DNA from: Azolla caroliniana
Lineage: Eukaryota > Polypodiophyta
Length of the DNA stretch: 64,000 nt
Assembly: GCA_043228905.1 (NCBI GenBank)
Contig: JBHGNT010000002.1
Span: 27,900,001-27,964,000, forward strand
Direction of reading: 5' to 3'
Below are positions 21,470 to 35,167 of the stretch, piece by piece (positions within the stretch are counted from its first letter, which is position 1; every line of letters starts with the position of its first letter). The notes below the pieces were generated by a model. That model had not been told where the DNA came from and made no database searches. It was given only the letters and a program-made list of their open reading frames with translations. A program made the translations under genes and the position numbers.

Positions 21470-24400
21470 AATTACCAATTGTATTATGCTTTGACTCTTC
21501 TCATCACTGCAATGTTTTTGTCTTCGTCACAACGTGCACTCTCAACTACAAAATTCATTAGTAGAATCCTTGAACGTTCAAGAGTCATTTATCAATTATG
21601 CACACAATACATGGAAATTTATTTCACTTTAGTCCTATAAAATATATTTGATCTTTGAGGACAAAAATAAAAAATATCTTCTATTTATCTATCTGTCTTC
21701 ACATGAATCACCCTTACTCTATGCTTGGGGACCCTTAAGAGCTTCTTCATAAATGGATCACCAATCCCCATCTCATTGTGTCCAACAATACAATTGCCTC
21801 ACTACAATTATGTATAACATTGTACTTTACACAAAGATGACACCCACATATACATTGACCACGATCTCGACACATTTCCATCACCAAATCAAGCTCATCA
21901 TAGGAGAGAGGTTCTTGAAATATGTAGTAATCCCCCGCACATGATGCATATATTTAGAATATGCTAATTTAAGCTCCACACAATAATTAATTTTTGTAAA
22001 TATCTACAAACACTTTCCTAATGTTTATCATTTCGTTTTAGTCATTGTTTTCATTGAATAGAAACACATTCAGTTAACTTCTTGTAGGCATCATGGTCTT
22101 GTTGCAAGGAAGTAAAAAAGAATTGAAGATTGTTAAAAAAAGTAAGCCTCAACGTGTAAGAAAATCTAGTCTAACCTTATTTCCTTCTTTAGTAGATTCG
22201 CATTAGTCTTCCATAACTTTGACTCTAATCTTATTTCCTTGTACCGTATAAAACCCTTTGGTGTTCTTGTTAAAAGTGCATTCTTACTCTTGTGATAACT
22301 GCCTCTAGTTGTTAAAGAGACGGGCAAGAGTAGGTGCTCAATCATTCTTAGTGACTCACATGGGAGCTAACTACTAAGCAAACTCTAATCCTATTCTATG
22401 ACTTAACCAAATTCACAATATGAGACTTTACCAACCACATTTATGAGACCAAATGTACCACCATATACTCAAAATGCTTGTATCAATCGTGAATTATGGT
22501 CTTCCATGTATCCCCAACATAGATATGGACAAGATTGTAAGCACCTTGAAGGTCTAACTTTGTGGAGTATTTGGCCCCATGCAACTGCTCCATAAGAATT
22601 GAGATCAAAGGCAAATGTACTTGTTACAAATTGTGACCTTGTTTAGTGATCGATGATTTGTACACCAACATGGGAACCAAAATGCTAAATGAATCCATTC
22701 ACCAAATTTCTTAATCTCCAATTATGAAATATTATAAATTGACGATCTTCATGGTGGCTCTAGTTTCTCTTGTTGGAAATTAGTTGGACAATCATAAGTC
22801 AATGCTCGAGGAGAATACTAGCCTTGATCTTATCAAGGACATCGATGAATTACCAATACTTGGTTAGTATTATAGTCTCCAACTTTTGTGTACTTAGAGA
22901 CAGAATTGGTAACACTATATGAACACAAAAATTTCATCTTCCCTCCAACTTCTTTAAAGAAATTGTTAAGAATTGGTCGGGTTCTCAATTTGACTTTGAA
23001 GTAATGAGGAACTTGAATGCACAAACTTTGTGAGGCTCTTTAATTTCCCGACTCCTCCAATCAATCTCTAGGTTATGAAGTTCAATATTGTAACTCCCCC
23101 AAGCGCGTGGAGGGTGCTTGCAATCATAGTATGTAATATACTCGAATGCGGCAAACATTCTTTTTCCATACGAATGCAATCGAATGCGTATGTTATCAAA
23201 ACATTTTATATTTTTTTTTACACTTTGTACCTTAACTTTCTTACCTTAAAATAAATTTTACTTTATAATAAATAATGAATACAAAAGTATGGTATTTACC
23301 ATACTTCTACGCGTGTTTACCATAATCGAATGATTGAAACATTCGTGAATACATAAGATGAAGTATTCTTAAAAGTACCACATTACCTACAAACTTGAAT
23401 GTTATATAACATTATAGCTCAAGATGAACATTAAACACATGTCATTTTCTCATCACATGTTGCAATTAATCTCGATTCTCGTTGATATTCTCTTCGAAAG
23501 AGAATTAACTTTTGAATGATTATGTAAATCTACATCGACAAAAAGGCTTGCGAGCATACTTTCAAATGGATTCCAAATTTATAATTGTAAGTATATGTTT
23601 ATCACACCAAATAGATTGAGACATTGTTACTTTTTAATTTTTATGCAACGTCTATTAAAAAGTATTCATTAAAGAAGGGAAACTCTTAAAAATGGGCCAT
23701 GAAGGAGGCAATAATATTAAGAACTAATCTCGATAAAGAAAGTTATGAAGTCCAATCTAAACTACCATTAGAAATTTTCACCATCATCTGATGTAAGTTA
23801 TTATACAACATTTATGCCACATAAAATGGAAGAATGTGCGAAAAATAATTCAGCATGAGGAATATGAAAGCATTGGTTTTTCACATTATATAAGCATCTT
23901 TAAATTATTGCTCATAGATTCAAGACATTATTGTGCAAAGTATAAGTAATGGCAAATCTAGTGGTTTGCAACCTTGAAGGTCTGTTTGAGATCAAGTATA
24001 GGAACTGTTTGTGAGTACACAAAGTTTTTGTATGTTTTTTTTGTGTTTGAGGTTCAATATAGGAACTCTTCAGAAGTCCAATATTTTTTGGTATTTATTA
24101 GCCTCAAGTTGCTCCGAAAAAATGGATTGTGTTTTTCACGACATTGTCAAACAATAATACTATCCTTTTAAAATGCAATGCAAACAATAAGGAAGGATAA
24201 CAATCATCACATCAAATTCTTCTTGAATGTTACTAAATGGACGTTGATGGTATAATAATGGTGAATTTAACAATATTGGCATGGTCAATTGATAAAAGAG
24301 GGCTATGGAGGATTGGCTTATAGAAACATATTGGTGGGTGTAGTATATGTGATGTTGTAAGAGCAATCCATACATGAGTATCAATTTATGCACATCCACT

Positions 24401-24589
24401 GAGTGTAATGTTGGGCCTCTTCGCATCACATTTTCCCATGTGGAACATTCATAGTCCCACAAGGTCATTAAAGTCCATCACCTTATGGCACACTTCTACA
24501 CTGTAGACTTTGATTACCTCTAACTTTACCATCTCATTTCCTCAATCAACCTCCAAAGATGCTAATTGATCTAGATATCTCTAATTGTT
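19825..24589. other. GT34 upstream region and spacer, no further gene supported
   Basis: 19825-20300 is the likely promoter and leader of the minus-strand GT34 gene and contains an 11-G run at 19963-19973. Farther on are (CT)n at about 21098-21112, a clean (CT)n at 21420-21466, and ACTCAC/CACACA-rich sequence near 21270-21340. From 21470 to 24589 only short unsupported frames are seen. Confidence 0.55.
21420..21466. repeat. (CT)n microsatellite
   Basis: About 23 uninterrupted CT units. Confidence 0.95.
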
Positions 24590-24748
24590 TCCGCTTATCA
24601 TTATTTCTCCCAAAAATTGTTTGATGTTTCAACATTCTTGGGATTCTGGTTGTATACCTCAAGCTTGGAAGGTTGGTCCAATTAAATTAGTTCCAAAGGT
24701 GGCGTCTCTCAAGTCATTTCATCAATGGAGACGACCTATTTCTTTGAT

Positions 24749-24773
24749 GGGGGGGGGGGGGGGGGGGGGGGGG
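24749..24773 (+). repeat. Run of 25 G inside the LINE
   Basis: It replaces the short Gly-encoding G run of the conserved SLMGG...YKI segment and so disturbs the reverse transcriptase frame. Assembly error at such a homopolymer is possible. Confidence 0.9.
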
Positions 24774-26708
24774 TTGTATAAGATATTTACAAAGGTCTTG
24801 GCAAATAGATTGTAACAAAAGTATTTGCCAAAGTTGATACATCCCGCCCAATATGGTTTTATTGCAGGTAGGAATATATTACATAATGCGTTGAATGTTC
24901 AAATGACCATGGATTATGCACGAAACACTCATCAAGTATTGATTATGGTGCTATTAGATTTGGAGAAAGCTTATGATCATGTTAATTGGTCCTTTGTTTC
25001 TGGTTTAATGCATACGATAGGCTTTGGACCTCGTATGTCTTACCTCATATTTTTATTAGGACAAGATGCGGTGTCTCAAGTAATGCTCAATGGGGGAGTT
25101 ACATTAGATATTGCCCTCACAAGATCCGTTCATCAAGGATGCCCACTTAGCCCAATGTTGTTTGCTATTGTTACTCATCCCATGTTAGTGATGCTATCAA
25201 GGCTTGCAACAAATGGTGACATTGTGGGTTTACACCTTCCGTCTAGAGGGCAACTAGTAGCACAAGCTTTGGTTGATGATTCGGTCATGTTTCTACAAGC
25301 CTCACAAGAGAATCTTGAGAAGGGAATGTTTGTATGCAACCAATTTGCATTGGCTTTTGGATTACATATAAATTGGTGGAAGACTAGTCTAATATCATGT
25401 ACTGAAAGGGATTTGGAATGTTTAGGATGGCAACGATCCGTAGTGAAGAAAGACTCTATTTTTCGACACTTGGGCTATCCATTAGGAATGGATGTTACAA
25501 ATGGTCAATTGATTAAATGGATGTCTAGTAAGTTGAGGGATAAGTTCATGTATTTAAGTCACAATCTTAACCATTTCATGTACGCTTGAAGGTTGTACAA
25601 TGTATTACGGAACCCATGATATTATATTACTTGCCATTGTTACCATGGCCAAAGAAGGTTTTGCATTCTAGTTTGCAACCTCTTTGATATTTGTTGTGGA
25701 AGAAGAGGGATAATATGGGAATCACATGGGTTGCGTGGAATCTTCTAGCAACCCCTAAGAGTTTGGGGGGAGCTGGAATATTGAACTTATCTATGTATAT
25801 GATGGCTCATAGATTTTCATTATTGCAAGACATGTGTTCAAACTCACAACCATGGATATCTATTGTTCAATATTTCATTGAGAACAAGGGTTTAACACAT
25901 AGGAGGACAATGATTAAGGCTTCATGGTGGTAATAATTAAATGGATGTATTTCACTAAGGATTTCGGGCTCTTCATGTGTTCACCACTTGGTTACCTCAT
26001 GGCAATAAATTTACCCATTGTTTCATGCCTTTATTTGTGGAAGAATCTTCATCAATTGATGATCAAGCTTTATCGATAATACTCCCAGGCTCTTCGTGTG
26101 TTCAACACTTCGTTACTTCATGGCAAGAAGCACTCTTGTTATGTGTATGGAAACCATCATCTAGTAGAGAGCATTGTAATTCTTTGGACAAAGAGTTACT
26201 TGTGTCTTCTCAGTTATTATGTTGGCCAAGAAAGGAGAGATTACACTCTCAATTTAATCGTTTGTTTCGTTTGGGGGTCAAAGAGGTGGGAGATATAGTT
26301 GAGGCTTCATCTCAAAGAATTTTAGAGTTTGTTGAAGCACGACAATTATTCCGCATCCCGCCTAATTATGGGTTTATTTGGTAACAACTACAAAATATTG
26401 CATTAATGCAAGGTCCCTTACATTTACAAATAGGAGAACAATTGTGCATTGATTGGTGTTTACAGGGTCAAAAGCCATTGTTACAAGTGAATACTAATCT
26501 TTTGTATCATTGCTCTGTTGAGTCTCTTGGATGGCTACTAAAGGCTGAAAAGAATGGAAAATACACAAATCTAATCATGGGTTGTAATAGATCTTACAAC
26601 GTAGTTGGTATTCTAAATTGCCACTTGTAGCAAGTGTCTTCCATTGGAGAGTTCTGATTGGAGGATTGCCTTTGGGATTAGCTCTAAAGCATCGTGGACT
26701 AGCAATGG

Positions 26709-27321
26709 TGTCGTGGATATCTGCGGCTTGCGGGTTGGCTCGGGAAGGACCACCAGGGTTTCAAACCAAGGAGCCTAAGGACAAGCAACTATCAAGCTTG
26801 TAGTGGCCTATCCGGCCTGGTTACCAGATGCCAGATGTCAGATGCTAAGCACACGGGCTTGTAGAACCATGTCCAATGTGGCACTCCTACCGGATTTCGA
26901 ATGTCGAGCACACATGCTCACATGAATGAGTAGGAAGCGCAGAACAGAGAAGGGAAGAACGATACCTCCCCGAACACCACAGACAAGTTAGGAATAATGG
27001 CATGACTCAGAGAAAGAGCACCCCGAACACAACAATGCCAAAAATAATCGATTAAAACATAGAAGAATACAAGGATGGCCTCAGAGCATAAACATAGCTT
27101 CGAGCTCGGTGTACACGCCCGTGCACACACACACACATGTGAGCCTCTGGTCAGGCGCACACGAGCTTCCTCACACCGCTAAACCGGATCAACAAAACAT
27201 GAAACCTAAACCTCATGAGCACAAACCAACAACACCTTCCCCTTTTTATGTGCATCTGTGCACCCCCTTGTTCACACGTGGTCGACGAGTTTTCTCCTCG
27301 TGGCCGGAATCCTCCACGACA
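26709..27321 (-). mobile_element. Solo-LTR-like insertion nested in the LINE
   Basis: A 613-bp block interrupts the LINE zf-RVT coding sequence between GLAMV and NCFFC. It begins TGTCGTGGA and ends TCCACGACA, a perfect 9-bp inverted TG...CA terminus as in LTRs. It is clearly more GC-rich than its surroundings. Read on the minus strand it has a TATA-like ACATAAAAAGG and later a T-rich segment, as expected for an LTR. The flanking 5-mers AATGG and ACAGG match at only 3 of 5, so the target duplication has decayed or the boundary is slightly off. No internal retroelement genes are present. Confidence 0.7.
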
Positions 27322-27760
27322 ACAGGTAATTGCTTCTTTTGCACTGTTCATATGGAATATAGTACTCATCGATTTATACAATGTTTGATTGCTTGTTAGA
27401 TTTGGAGCCACATTTCTCAAATTTGGCAAGTTTTATCATGGTGTTATTTGACACCTAGACATTGGGTGTTTGCACAATTTACACAAGTTGACCCAAAATC
27501 AGAGATGGAGATCGTTTTCCTATTTCTGAGATATTGGGGATTGCGTCATAATTGGGACATGTATGTGTAATGCTTTTGTATTCAATGGTAGACATGGAGT
27601 GAAAGCATATCTACGAAAGTTGAAGGGAGTACTAATGTGGCAATTTTCTTTATTGGAGCAAGTGGAAATTCTTTCCTCAATGAAGTGTTCGTCGTGCCTA
27701 TTGGCAATTCAACATGTTCCACTACCTAAGTAGTGGTGTTAGTGGGTGACCATACTCCAT

Positions 27761-30325
27761 TGTCACACCCATTGTAAGTAGTGTTTTTCACACATTTATT
27801 AATATAATTGTGTGTTTTCACCAAGAGAGAGAGAGAGAGAATTGGGTATGGTTAGTAGTCTAACAACTTATCACTGGGATAAGGTAATGGCAATAATAAA
27901 AAAAGATAGAGAGAGAAGATCAATGAGTAATTAGAATTAGAATTAGAATTTTTATTGTCCATAAAGAGGTCAGTTTTGAACTTTGGGACCAGAGTATACA
28001 TGTGTTCTTGATATGTGTCCCCTTCCTAAAAAGTGGTATTCATACATTGAAGCACTTACACTATTTGTTCTCACCTAAGAATATAGCGTTACAAAATTAA
28101 GGTTGACACTCTTTGAAACCTAAATGATGAAAAGGATAGGAGTATTCTTTGAAAGACAATGCTAATATACATCTTTGAAATTATCATTTTCCATGTTGTT
28201 GGGGAGCATGCCTATCATAGCAAAAATGAGAAACCAATGCATGCACTAATATTTTTGCATCAATTTTTGGTTCCGTAAAACCGACCTTTTGACTACACAT
28301 AATTAAGCAAGATGTAGTTTCTTTCTATTAATGAATGAATATCTATCATTTTTTTATTTCTTATAAGAAAACAAAAATCAATGGTAGCATATTTCCTTAA
28401 TCATAACGTTAAGGAACACGTAGTTTCTTCTTTATCAATTAATATCAATCATTTCTTTTTGAAAAGCTGAAATCAATGGTACAATAGAAAACCCTCAACT
28501 TTTCCTTAAATAAGAGAGTCAAGCTACATGCCATAATGCTCGTCCTCACTTGCAACTTTTTCACGTTTTGGTCAATGATGGTTTGTTCGTACAAATAGAT
28601 CATTCAAGCCCAATCTATTATCCTATGCACAATCATGTTGAGTCATTCATTGTGTATCGTCATGCCTAGCTACATGAACGATAATTATACTTCTAGTTAC
28701 TTCTCAAGGATAAAAGGCAATGGTATAGTGGAAAACATATAATGAATCCTAAAATGCCAAACTTGAAAGTACATGCCCATAACACAGTGTGAATTTTAAG
28801 TTCAAACTCTTAACCTTGAATGGGTTATGTTTTGTCATGGTCTAGGCTTTAAATGTTAGATTAATTGGTTTCATTTGGGTCTTAGGTTATCATCTTGCGC
28901 AAAATCACATTGAGGATCATTAATTGTGAATGAATCGATCAATTGTAACTATCCGGCTCCTTTACAGAAAATTAAGGTAGATGTCAAAGCATATGGCATG
29001 CTTTTTTCTACCAACTGGTAGGGGTTCCTCGCCTCGTCTCATAAGGAAAGTGGAGATAAGGAGAGTCTATTACTTTTTGGAATCCCCCCACTTAAAAAAT
29101 TCTCTTATTCAATGAACCTCTTTTTAATGGTTTTTGGCATTCGTTTTACTCACAAATTTTTTTGGTGGTCATGACTCGTAAACTTACGCCTAGATTGCTT
29201 CTTTTACAATTCATTTCTCTAGATGGGAGGTGGCCCTTACCAACATGTTAATGTGCAACTCTTTGAATACCTATAGTGCTAAATTGGCGCAACTGTTCTA
29301 CAATTATGCGATCAATTACACATCCTCATACATTACAATTGACCAATTGACACATTTTCATTAATTATATCAAGTTGGATACAATAATTGGACAGCCTAA
29401 CCCACCAAATGTGCATGTCCCAACACAATAAGCCACTAAATTGTGCAATTGACAACAAATTTCCATGAATAAGCCACCAGATTGCATCTAAATAGACCTA
29501 AATTGATAATGAAGTAGGCATGTTTCTCCACAAGGGACCTCATGTATGTGCCATTAAACCAACCTCATTAGGCAAAATCCAAGATAATGTCTTGGTATTC
29601 ACATTCTACATAGTTGTACACATTTAGAACATCGATGTGTTGCAAGGAACAAGCCATAACTTTTTACAGTCATGAAACTCATCAGCTCAAGACATATCTA
29701 ATATATATAAAATGTAAGTTTACAAACCCATTTTTAACATGCCTATTATGCATATAATGTTAAGTACCTTTGTCCGACATAGATTGGCATTATCCATCAT
29801 GGAATGGTTGATTAATCATACTGTTTCATTTTGCTAAGAACATCTCAGTAATTGTTATATTACTGTACCATTAATACTTAGTATTAACATTAAAACTTGT
29901 TTATGTACACAAATGTTTGCTTAGATTATACTCATATCAGAATGAATATGATAAACTCATATTTTGATCTGACGAGTAAAATAATGAGAAATATTTTACC
30001 ACAACTTAGACAGATCATATCATTCAACCCTTTATCTTTGATTTACTTTCACCGAAAAATATTATACATAAGTTATCTTGCATGAATTTCATTAATACCA
30101 TCCTGGAAAGATAATCTTTCCCCAGTCCTGAGTCGGGTTCTATCTCCCCAATTATGTTTCAAACCATTCTTGTCGGCTTGTATATCCCCAATTATGTTTT
30201 GAACAGTTCTTCTCTGTCATGTTGAGCTTACACACCATCCATGGCCTAAAAGCCCCCTTGATAGCCAAAAGTTGGCTTCCAATTGTTTTGTACAACTGTA
30301 CAAGGCATTTGTTGATAGCTTGATT
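27761..30325. other. Spacer, no gene supported
   Basis: AT-rich sequence with a (GA)n tract at about 27826-27841. 30100-30325 is probably the 3' flank of PEX12 (minus strand) and has two copies of a TATCCCCAATTATGTTT-like segment near 30150 and 30180. No RNA gene or coding region recognised. Confidence 0.55.
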
Positions 30326-33300
30326 CTATGAGTCGTAGTATAGCCTTCTAATTTGATCGACTTTCGCAGGTATTAGTGTTACAGGGCATCGATTGTACTG
30401 TGCAAACAAAAGGTAGCCATGTTTAAGAATTGTAATCAGAAGACAAAACATTACATACTAAAGCACAATGTAAATACAATACTCATTTGGTTATATGCAT
30501 CATGCAAGAGAACTTAGACTGACCCCATGAATTCTCGCTTACAGATGCATCAGGTTACCTCGTTGATATTGGAAAAAAATACAAATATATAAACATGATT
30601 GTGTTCTGATAAAGCCTGTGCTTTGCAACACTAAGGTCGTCGGTGGGATCAATGCAAAACCACGGATTCTATGAAATTGATATTAGCAACACCAGGATAG
30701 AATTGCCTACCCATCGCAATGGGTCCACGGCAGTATGGATAACTACGGTCAGGACAGTATGGATAACTATGATCAGGACACACACTGTCCATACAAAGTT
30801 ACATTGTTGAAATTGCATAAAAAAAACAAATGTATAAACATGATTGCTTTCTGGTAAAGCTTGTGTTTCACAACATTATGGTGGTGGTGGGATCAGGTCT
30901 CAATCAACTCCATGGTTTGAAGTTCGGGATAATTATATAAATTATATGCATAGTTTGGGTTGAATCCTATTCACTACATGAATGCATTGACCCTCTTGTA
31001 TGGATATATCATTGATGCATTACCCTTCAGATCAATTGTTCTAGGGAAACGCTCTGCACATAGCTTAGGTCAGTTGGGTACTTTGGTCTTAATCTTAATC
31101 GGTTTATTTCAGTTCATTATTATTGCTAAAATTGATGTAAAATCACATGATCAGGAGATAAACTCGTAATATAAAAAAAAACATGTCTTATCATTAAATT
31201 GATAGATCTGACTCGTAATAAAAAGCAGCAGAGAATTTCATTTCATTACTTGTGCAAAAAATATTTCTTACCTGTGAGATGTAAGGAAAAATACAGGGGT
31301 AGCAAAAGACAAATCCTGATGTGGAGATGAGTGCAGGGTTAGTTCGTAGCTTCAAACAAAGTGGACAAATTCTCCTATCTTTTGGCAATGGAATCCCTTT
31401 TTCAGCAACCTTATAGAACAGAAGGAAATATCAAGACATATTTTGTTTCTAAATTTCGTGATTTCAATTCAATAAACAAATGTAAACATCTTAATCTTAC
31501 CTTGGGTGCAGGCGGTGGTGGTGGCGCTGGATATACGGTAGGAGCTGTTACCCTCTCCTCTGCAGACTGATACCACCACTCAATCATCTACAAGATCAAA
31601 ATCACTGTCATGCCTTAGATATCACTTCTGATGTATATTTGTATTATGTGTGTATATGTATACAGGGATATGTGCATGTGGATAGGTATATGTGCATATG
31701 CATACATATACTCAAATTACATGTACACACATTCATATTACATACATACACAAATACACATTACATGCGCAAATGGATATGGATATGGATATGATCCTCG
31801 ACATATTTTACTTTGAAAAGAAAAACTGAAGCAATAAGGCCAGTTTGTGCAAAATCCAATGTATTATATATAGTCTTGAGTGCAAGCCTTTGGAGAGCCT
31901 GCATGCAACATAAAAAGGAAATGTCGTAAACATAGTCATAATTCTTCGTTGAAGGATTGAAATCATCATCAACAACATCTCTAGAAAACCATGCCTGCGC
32001 TAGACGTGGACCTCGAAGCCTTTCGAACTCACGATTCCTTCGTTCTGCAATTTGAGATGAAGCATCCATCTGATGATAAAAATAATAATACAATCAAGTA
32101 ACGAAAAGAAGCACAAATCTATAATTAAGGTTTTGCTAAACTAATTGTCACTCTCTCCAAGATAGTAGCTATTTATGAGCAAAAATCTTTTATATAATCC
32201 TTTCCAGGTCTATTCATCGCATATCCATAGGCCTTGACAGACTCATATATTGTTCAAACAATTTATTAGTCAGCCTCTTGTAGGGTTATGAATTCATTCC
32301 AAAACACACAATATAAAAGCAATAATACCAGCTCTTGACCAGAGGCTCGACAAACTTGCAAACCCATCATCTGTAATGCTGGAGAATAGAAATGAGTTGC
32401 ATCAAGCAGGTAGAGAAGTTGGTATGTAAAACATAAACCTGTCATTATAAAAATGCAAAATTTTTGTATAGAAAAAGAACTGAAGGAAACAAACTTTTGA
32501 GAATCTTGAAATGACAGATTTAGATTAGATTTTGACACATAGTAATACAAATCTCAGAGGGCGTCATTATCTCTTACAAAGTAATATCTTTGTCTTAAGG
32601 GAATGTAATTTTTATATCCTTTAATAGAAAAGAAAAAGCGGCAGTACTTGTCACATTCCATTTGATGTGCAGAATATAAAATTCTAATACTTCCACTGAA
32701 GTAGCCAGCAATACAAATACAAATACAATGAAAACAAATATACACAGGGACTCAAATAGTGGCAGGATATAGATATTCCTAGCATGATATTCAACAAAAA
32801 TTGCTCCTTCAACAAATATTGGGCTTTCTAAGCCATTTGGAAAATTCCCAAAGCATTCTCTCTTAACTGATGAGAACAGTTAATATCTTTCCAGTGATAA
32901 GCCATGTGACAGGATTTCCTTAGCATCTACATGGGCCTCTATTCAAGCATTGACTAATGGAGGTGATGATGCCATGATGCTACCTCAACAACTAATATAG
33001 GATGAATATCACTTATCGTATACATAAAAGGTAATTCATGAGAAACATGATGAGTTGTTAGATGAGCATGATAATGTATGTGTCATACTCAAATATCCAC
33101 GAAGAAGGGTGTGCACATATGTGTGTGTGTTATTTTCACATAGAGAGTTCTTAGTAGTAACCCCCTTCTTAGGAAAGAGTCACATATAAGATGATATGTT
33201 GATTTGGTCCCATAGGTCAAATTTGGTCTCATCATGGACAATAAAACATCTATTCTATTCCTTCCCTTAGGGAAATTAATTCACATACACATTTAAATAA

Positions 33301-35167
33301 ATTACCTTCATGTGCTGAATGAATCCAAGGATATGATTTTACAAGCAGATCCTTCATCTTTTGTTTAAAGGATTGGTTAGAAGTTACTTCCGGTACAACC
33401 ATGATCTCCTGGTTAACATTTTCATCTCCATCAACTTGGTCTATGTCTCCTCTTCCCCACATCGCGGCATGAAGCATGCTTCCTCTCTGAGATTCATAAA
33501 GAGCTTGAACTTTTGCTTTCAAGTAAGGCAGGCCTATCTGAAACAGCATTCATAATATTAAGTTATTGTGACAGTGTTACTATCTTCTTAATTGATCAAA
33601 CGAAATTTTAGCATAACACCAAGATTACCAGAAATAAGAGAGAAAGCAATCTTTGTCTCCTTGTCAAGAACACCTTCCCTGTAGTCTGGCCATCCGGATG
33701 TGTGGATATATTTACAGGTCGTCTTCTTAATCCGTACAGTGACTCTGAGAACGAGGCATCTATATAAAACAAAAAAGAAGCTAGAATGTTAAAAAACCAA
33801 AAGAACGCATAATATAATTCATCACTAAAGAATTAAGAGACTATATGTTCGTGAAATATCATGCAATGAAATCAGCAAAAGAACTAACCAGTTGTTCTGA
33901 GGCTGTGTGCTTCGAGCACAAGCATGAGAAGCCCAAAAGCTTCATCACTATGGTCTAGAACTTTATGGAGGATTGGTCTTCTTTGTGCCAAAACCTACCC
34001 ACATATGTAAATGGTTATGCATTACGTTTAACTGATAGCAAAAACCAATGGAACAAAAATAAACATTATTGTCATCCAGTGGCCACATTAACATGGGTGA
34101 TTACAAGCAAAAAGTGGCAGTTAAGAGTGTAGCAAATGGGGGTAAGATGAAAGTCTGCCCTTCCTTAGCATTTAGGATGACCAATATAAGAAATGCATGT
34201 GAGCATACCCACAAGGAATGTAGGGAAATGTGAACACACATAGGATAAGAGCATGAAATCTCATTAAAGAGGTGAAACGTTACATATACCTATAAATAGA
34301 TGGTGAGGTGGTTATGTATTTAAGATGAACATGACATAAGTGATACCTGATAGATCGAAATATTGGATTCACATTCTGTCTTTTCTTTCTTACACTCCTC
34401 ATTAGTTTTTCATAACTCTAATCCTGCCTTATTGATGGAAATCTTAAATTGTCATATTTAGCTTCACTGTTCTCTATTTAATTTATATTTATGGTAGAAT
34501 GGCTTTCTGGTTTCCTTAATATATGCTTTGCTTAGATATTTTGATATTCATACATTCATAGACCCTGCTCACATGCAAAAGCAAATGCATATAGAGATCT
34601 TCCAACATGCATCCAAATCTCAAATGAAATAAGAACTTACTCCCATAGAATGATCATGTGTGGTTAAAAGCACAAAAAGTGTTTACTTGACCTAGCATTA
34701 TACTCAGCCACATCATTCTCTATCATTGGCCACATTGAGATGTGTGATTAACAACATAAAAAAATGCTGTCTCAAGCTAAAACATTTATTTCCTTTGGAA
34801 ACTATGTGAAATGAACTGGTATCAAGTATAATAAGAACTACCTAGAACTGAAATTAGAAATAACTTGATTTAAATGAGGACTATGTCAATAGAACGGAGG
34901 ATGAGGACTATATCAAATGAAACTAGAACTATCCCAAGTGTAATGAGAACTATCTCAACATAAATCTGAACAAGATAAAGTTTGTATAGTTCTCATTTCA
35001 CTTGGCTTGATATCGTACTCATTTCGTTTGATATTAGAAATACAATGTGAACTTACTCCCATAGAATATAGCAATGCTGCTCGTAAACTTGCTGGCAGCT
35101 GTTGGGCTGCCGACATCTCAAAGAAGGTTGGCCTGCTCCCTTCCATTCCACCTACTTGCATCAACAT
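30326..35167 (-). CDS. PEX12: Peroxisome biogenesis protein 12 (PEX12, RING peroxin)
   Basis: Ten exons on the minus strand, all GT-AG and in phase: 35167-35057, 33994-33889, 33759-33629, 33537-33306, 32438-32329, 32069-31990, 31887-31812, 31587-31501, 31409-31272 and 30397-30326; 380 residues against about 393 in Arabidopsis. It opens MLMQVGGMEGSRPTFFEMSAA, the family start. Then come the membrane region with SESLYGLRRR, YPWIH, FTYQLLYLLDAT, LDFAQTGLIASVFLFK, MIEWWYQSAEER, a Pro-rich segment and the C-terminal RING-like domain (Cys326, 329, 347, 350, 361; CPVTLIPAKVDQIRRLYYDS end). PEX12 works with PEX2 and PEX10 in the peroxisomal membrane as the ubiquitin ligase that recycles the PEX5 import receptor. 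The exon 6/7 junction is the least certain; the acceptor used was chosen to keep frame and similarity. All domains look intact. Confidence 0.96.
30575..30905. repeat. Diverged ~245-bp tandem duplication in PEX12 intron 9
   Basis: The segment ATAAACATGATTG...AAAGC-TGTG...GGTGGGATCA near 30589-30650 recurs near 30833-30895. Between them, CAGTATGGATAACTA occurs twice (30733 and 30757). Confidence 0.7.

Larger units (their letters stand above)
24590..27760 (+). mobile_element. L1-type LINE remnant (reverse transcriptase, zf-RVT), 5' truncated
   Basis: Non-LTR retrotransposon ORF2 pieces in order: the GCIPQAWKVGPIKLVPK segment (about 24650-24700), QWRRPISLMG...LYKIFTKVLANRL, then QYGFIAGRNILHNALN, LLDLEKAYDHVNW, HQGCPLSPMLFAI and ALVDDSVMF (the xADD catalytic box, with Val for Ala), to about 25587. 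LLWKKRDNMGITWVAWN...KSLGGAGILNL follows at 25691-25930, and zf-RVT pieces FHWRVLIGGLPLG (26640) and NCFFCTVHMEYSTHRF (about 27330) close it. Stops at 24813 and 25587, frame changes, a 25-G run at 24749-24773 inside the reading frame and an LTR-like insertion at 26709-27321 make it inactive. Endonuclease and ORF1 are not present. The 3' end is placed only roughly, before a (GA)n tract at about 27826. Confidence 0.9.

Noticed and set aside
32954-33300. Possible extra PEX12 exon between exons 4 and 5
   Set aside because: Exon 4 and exon 5 join in phase across the conserved YPWIH...GL-FTYQ region, leaving no room for another exon.
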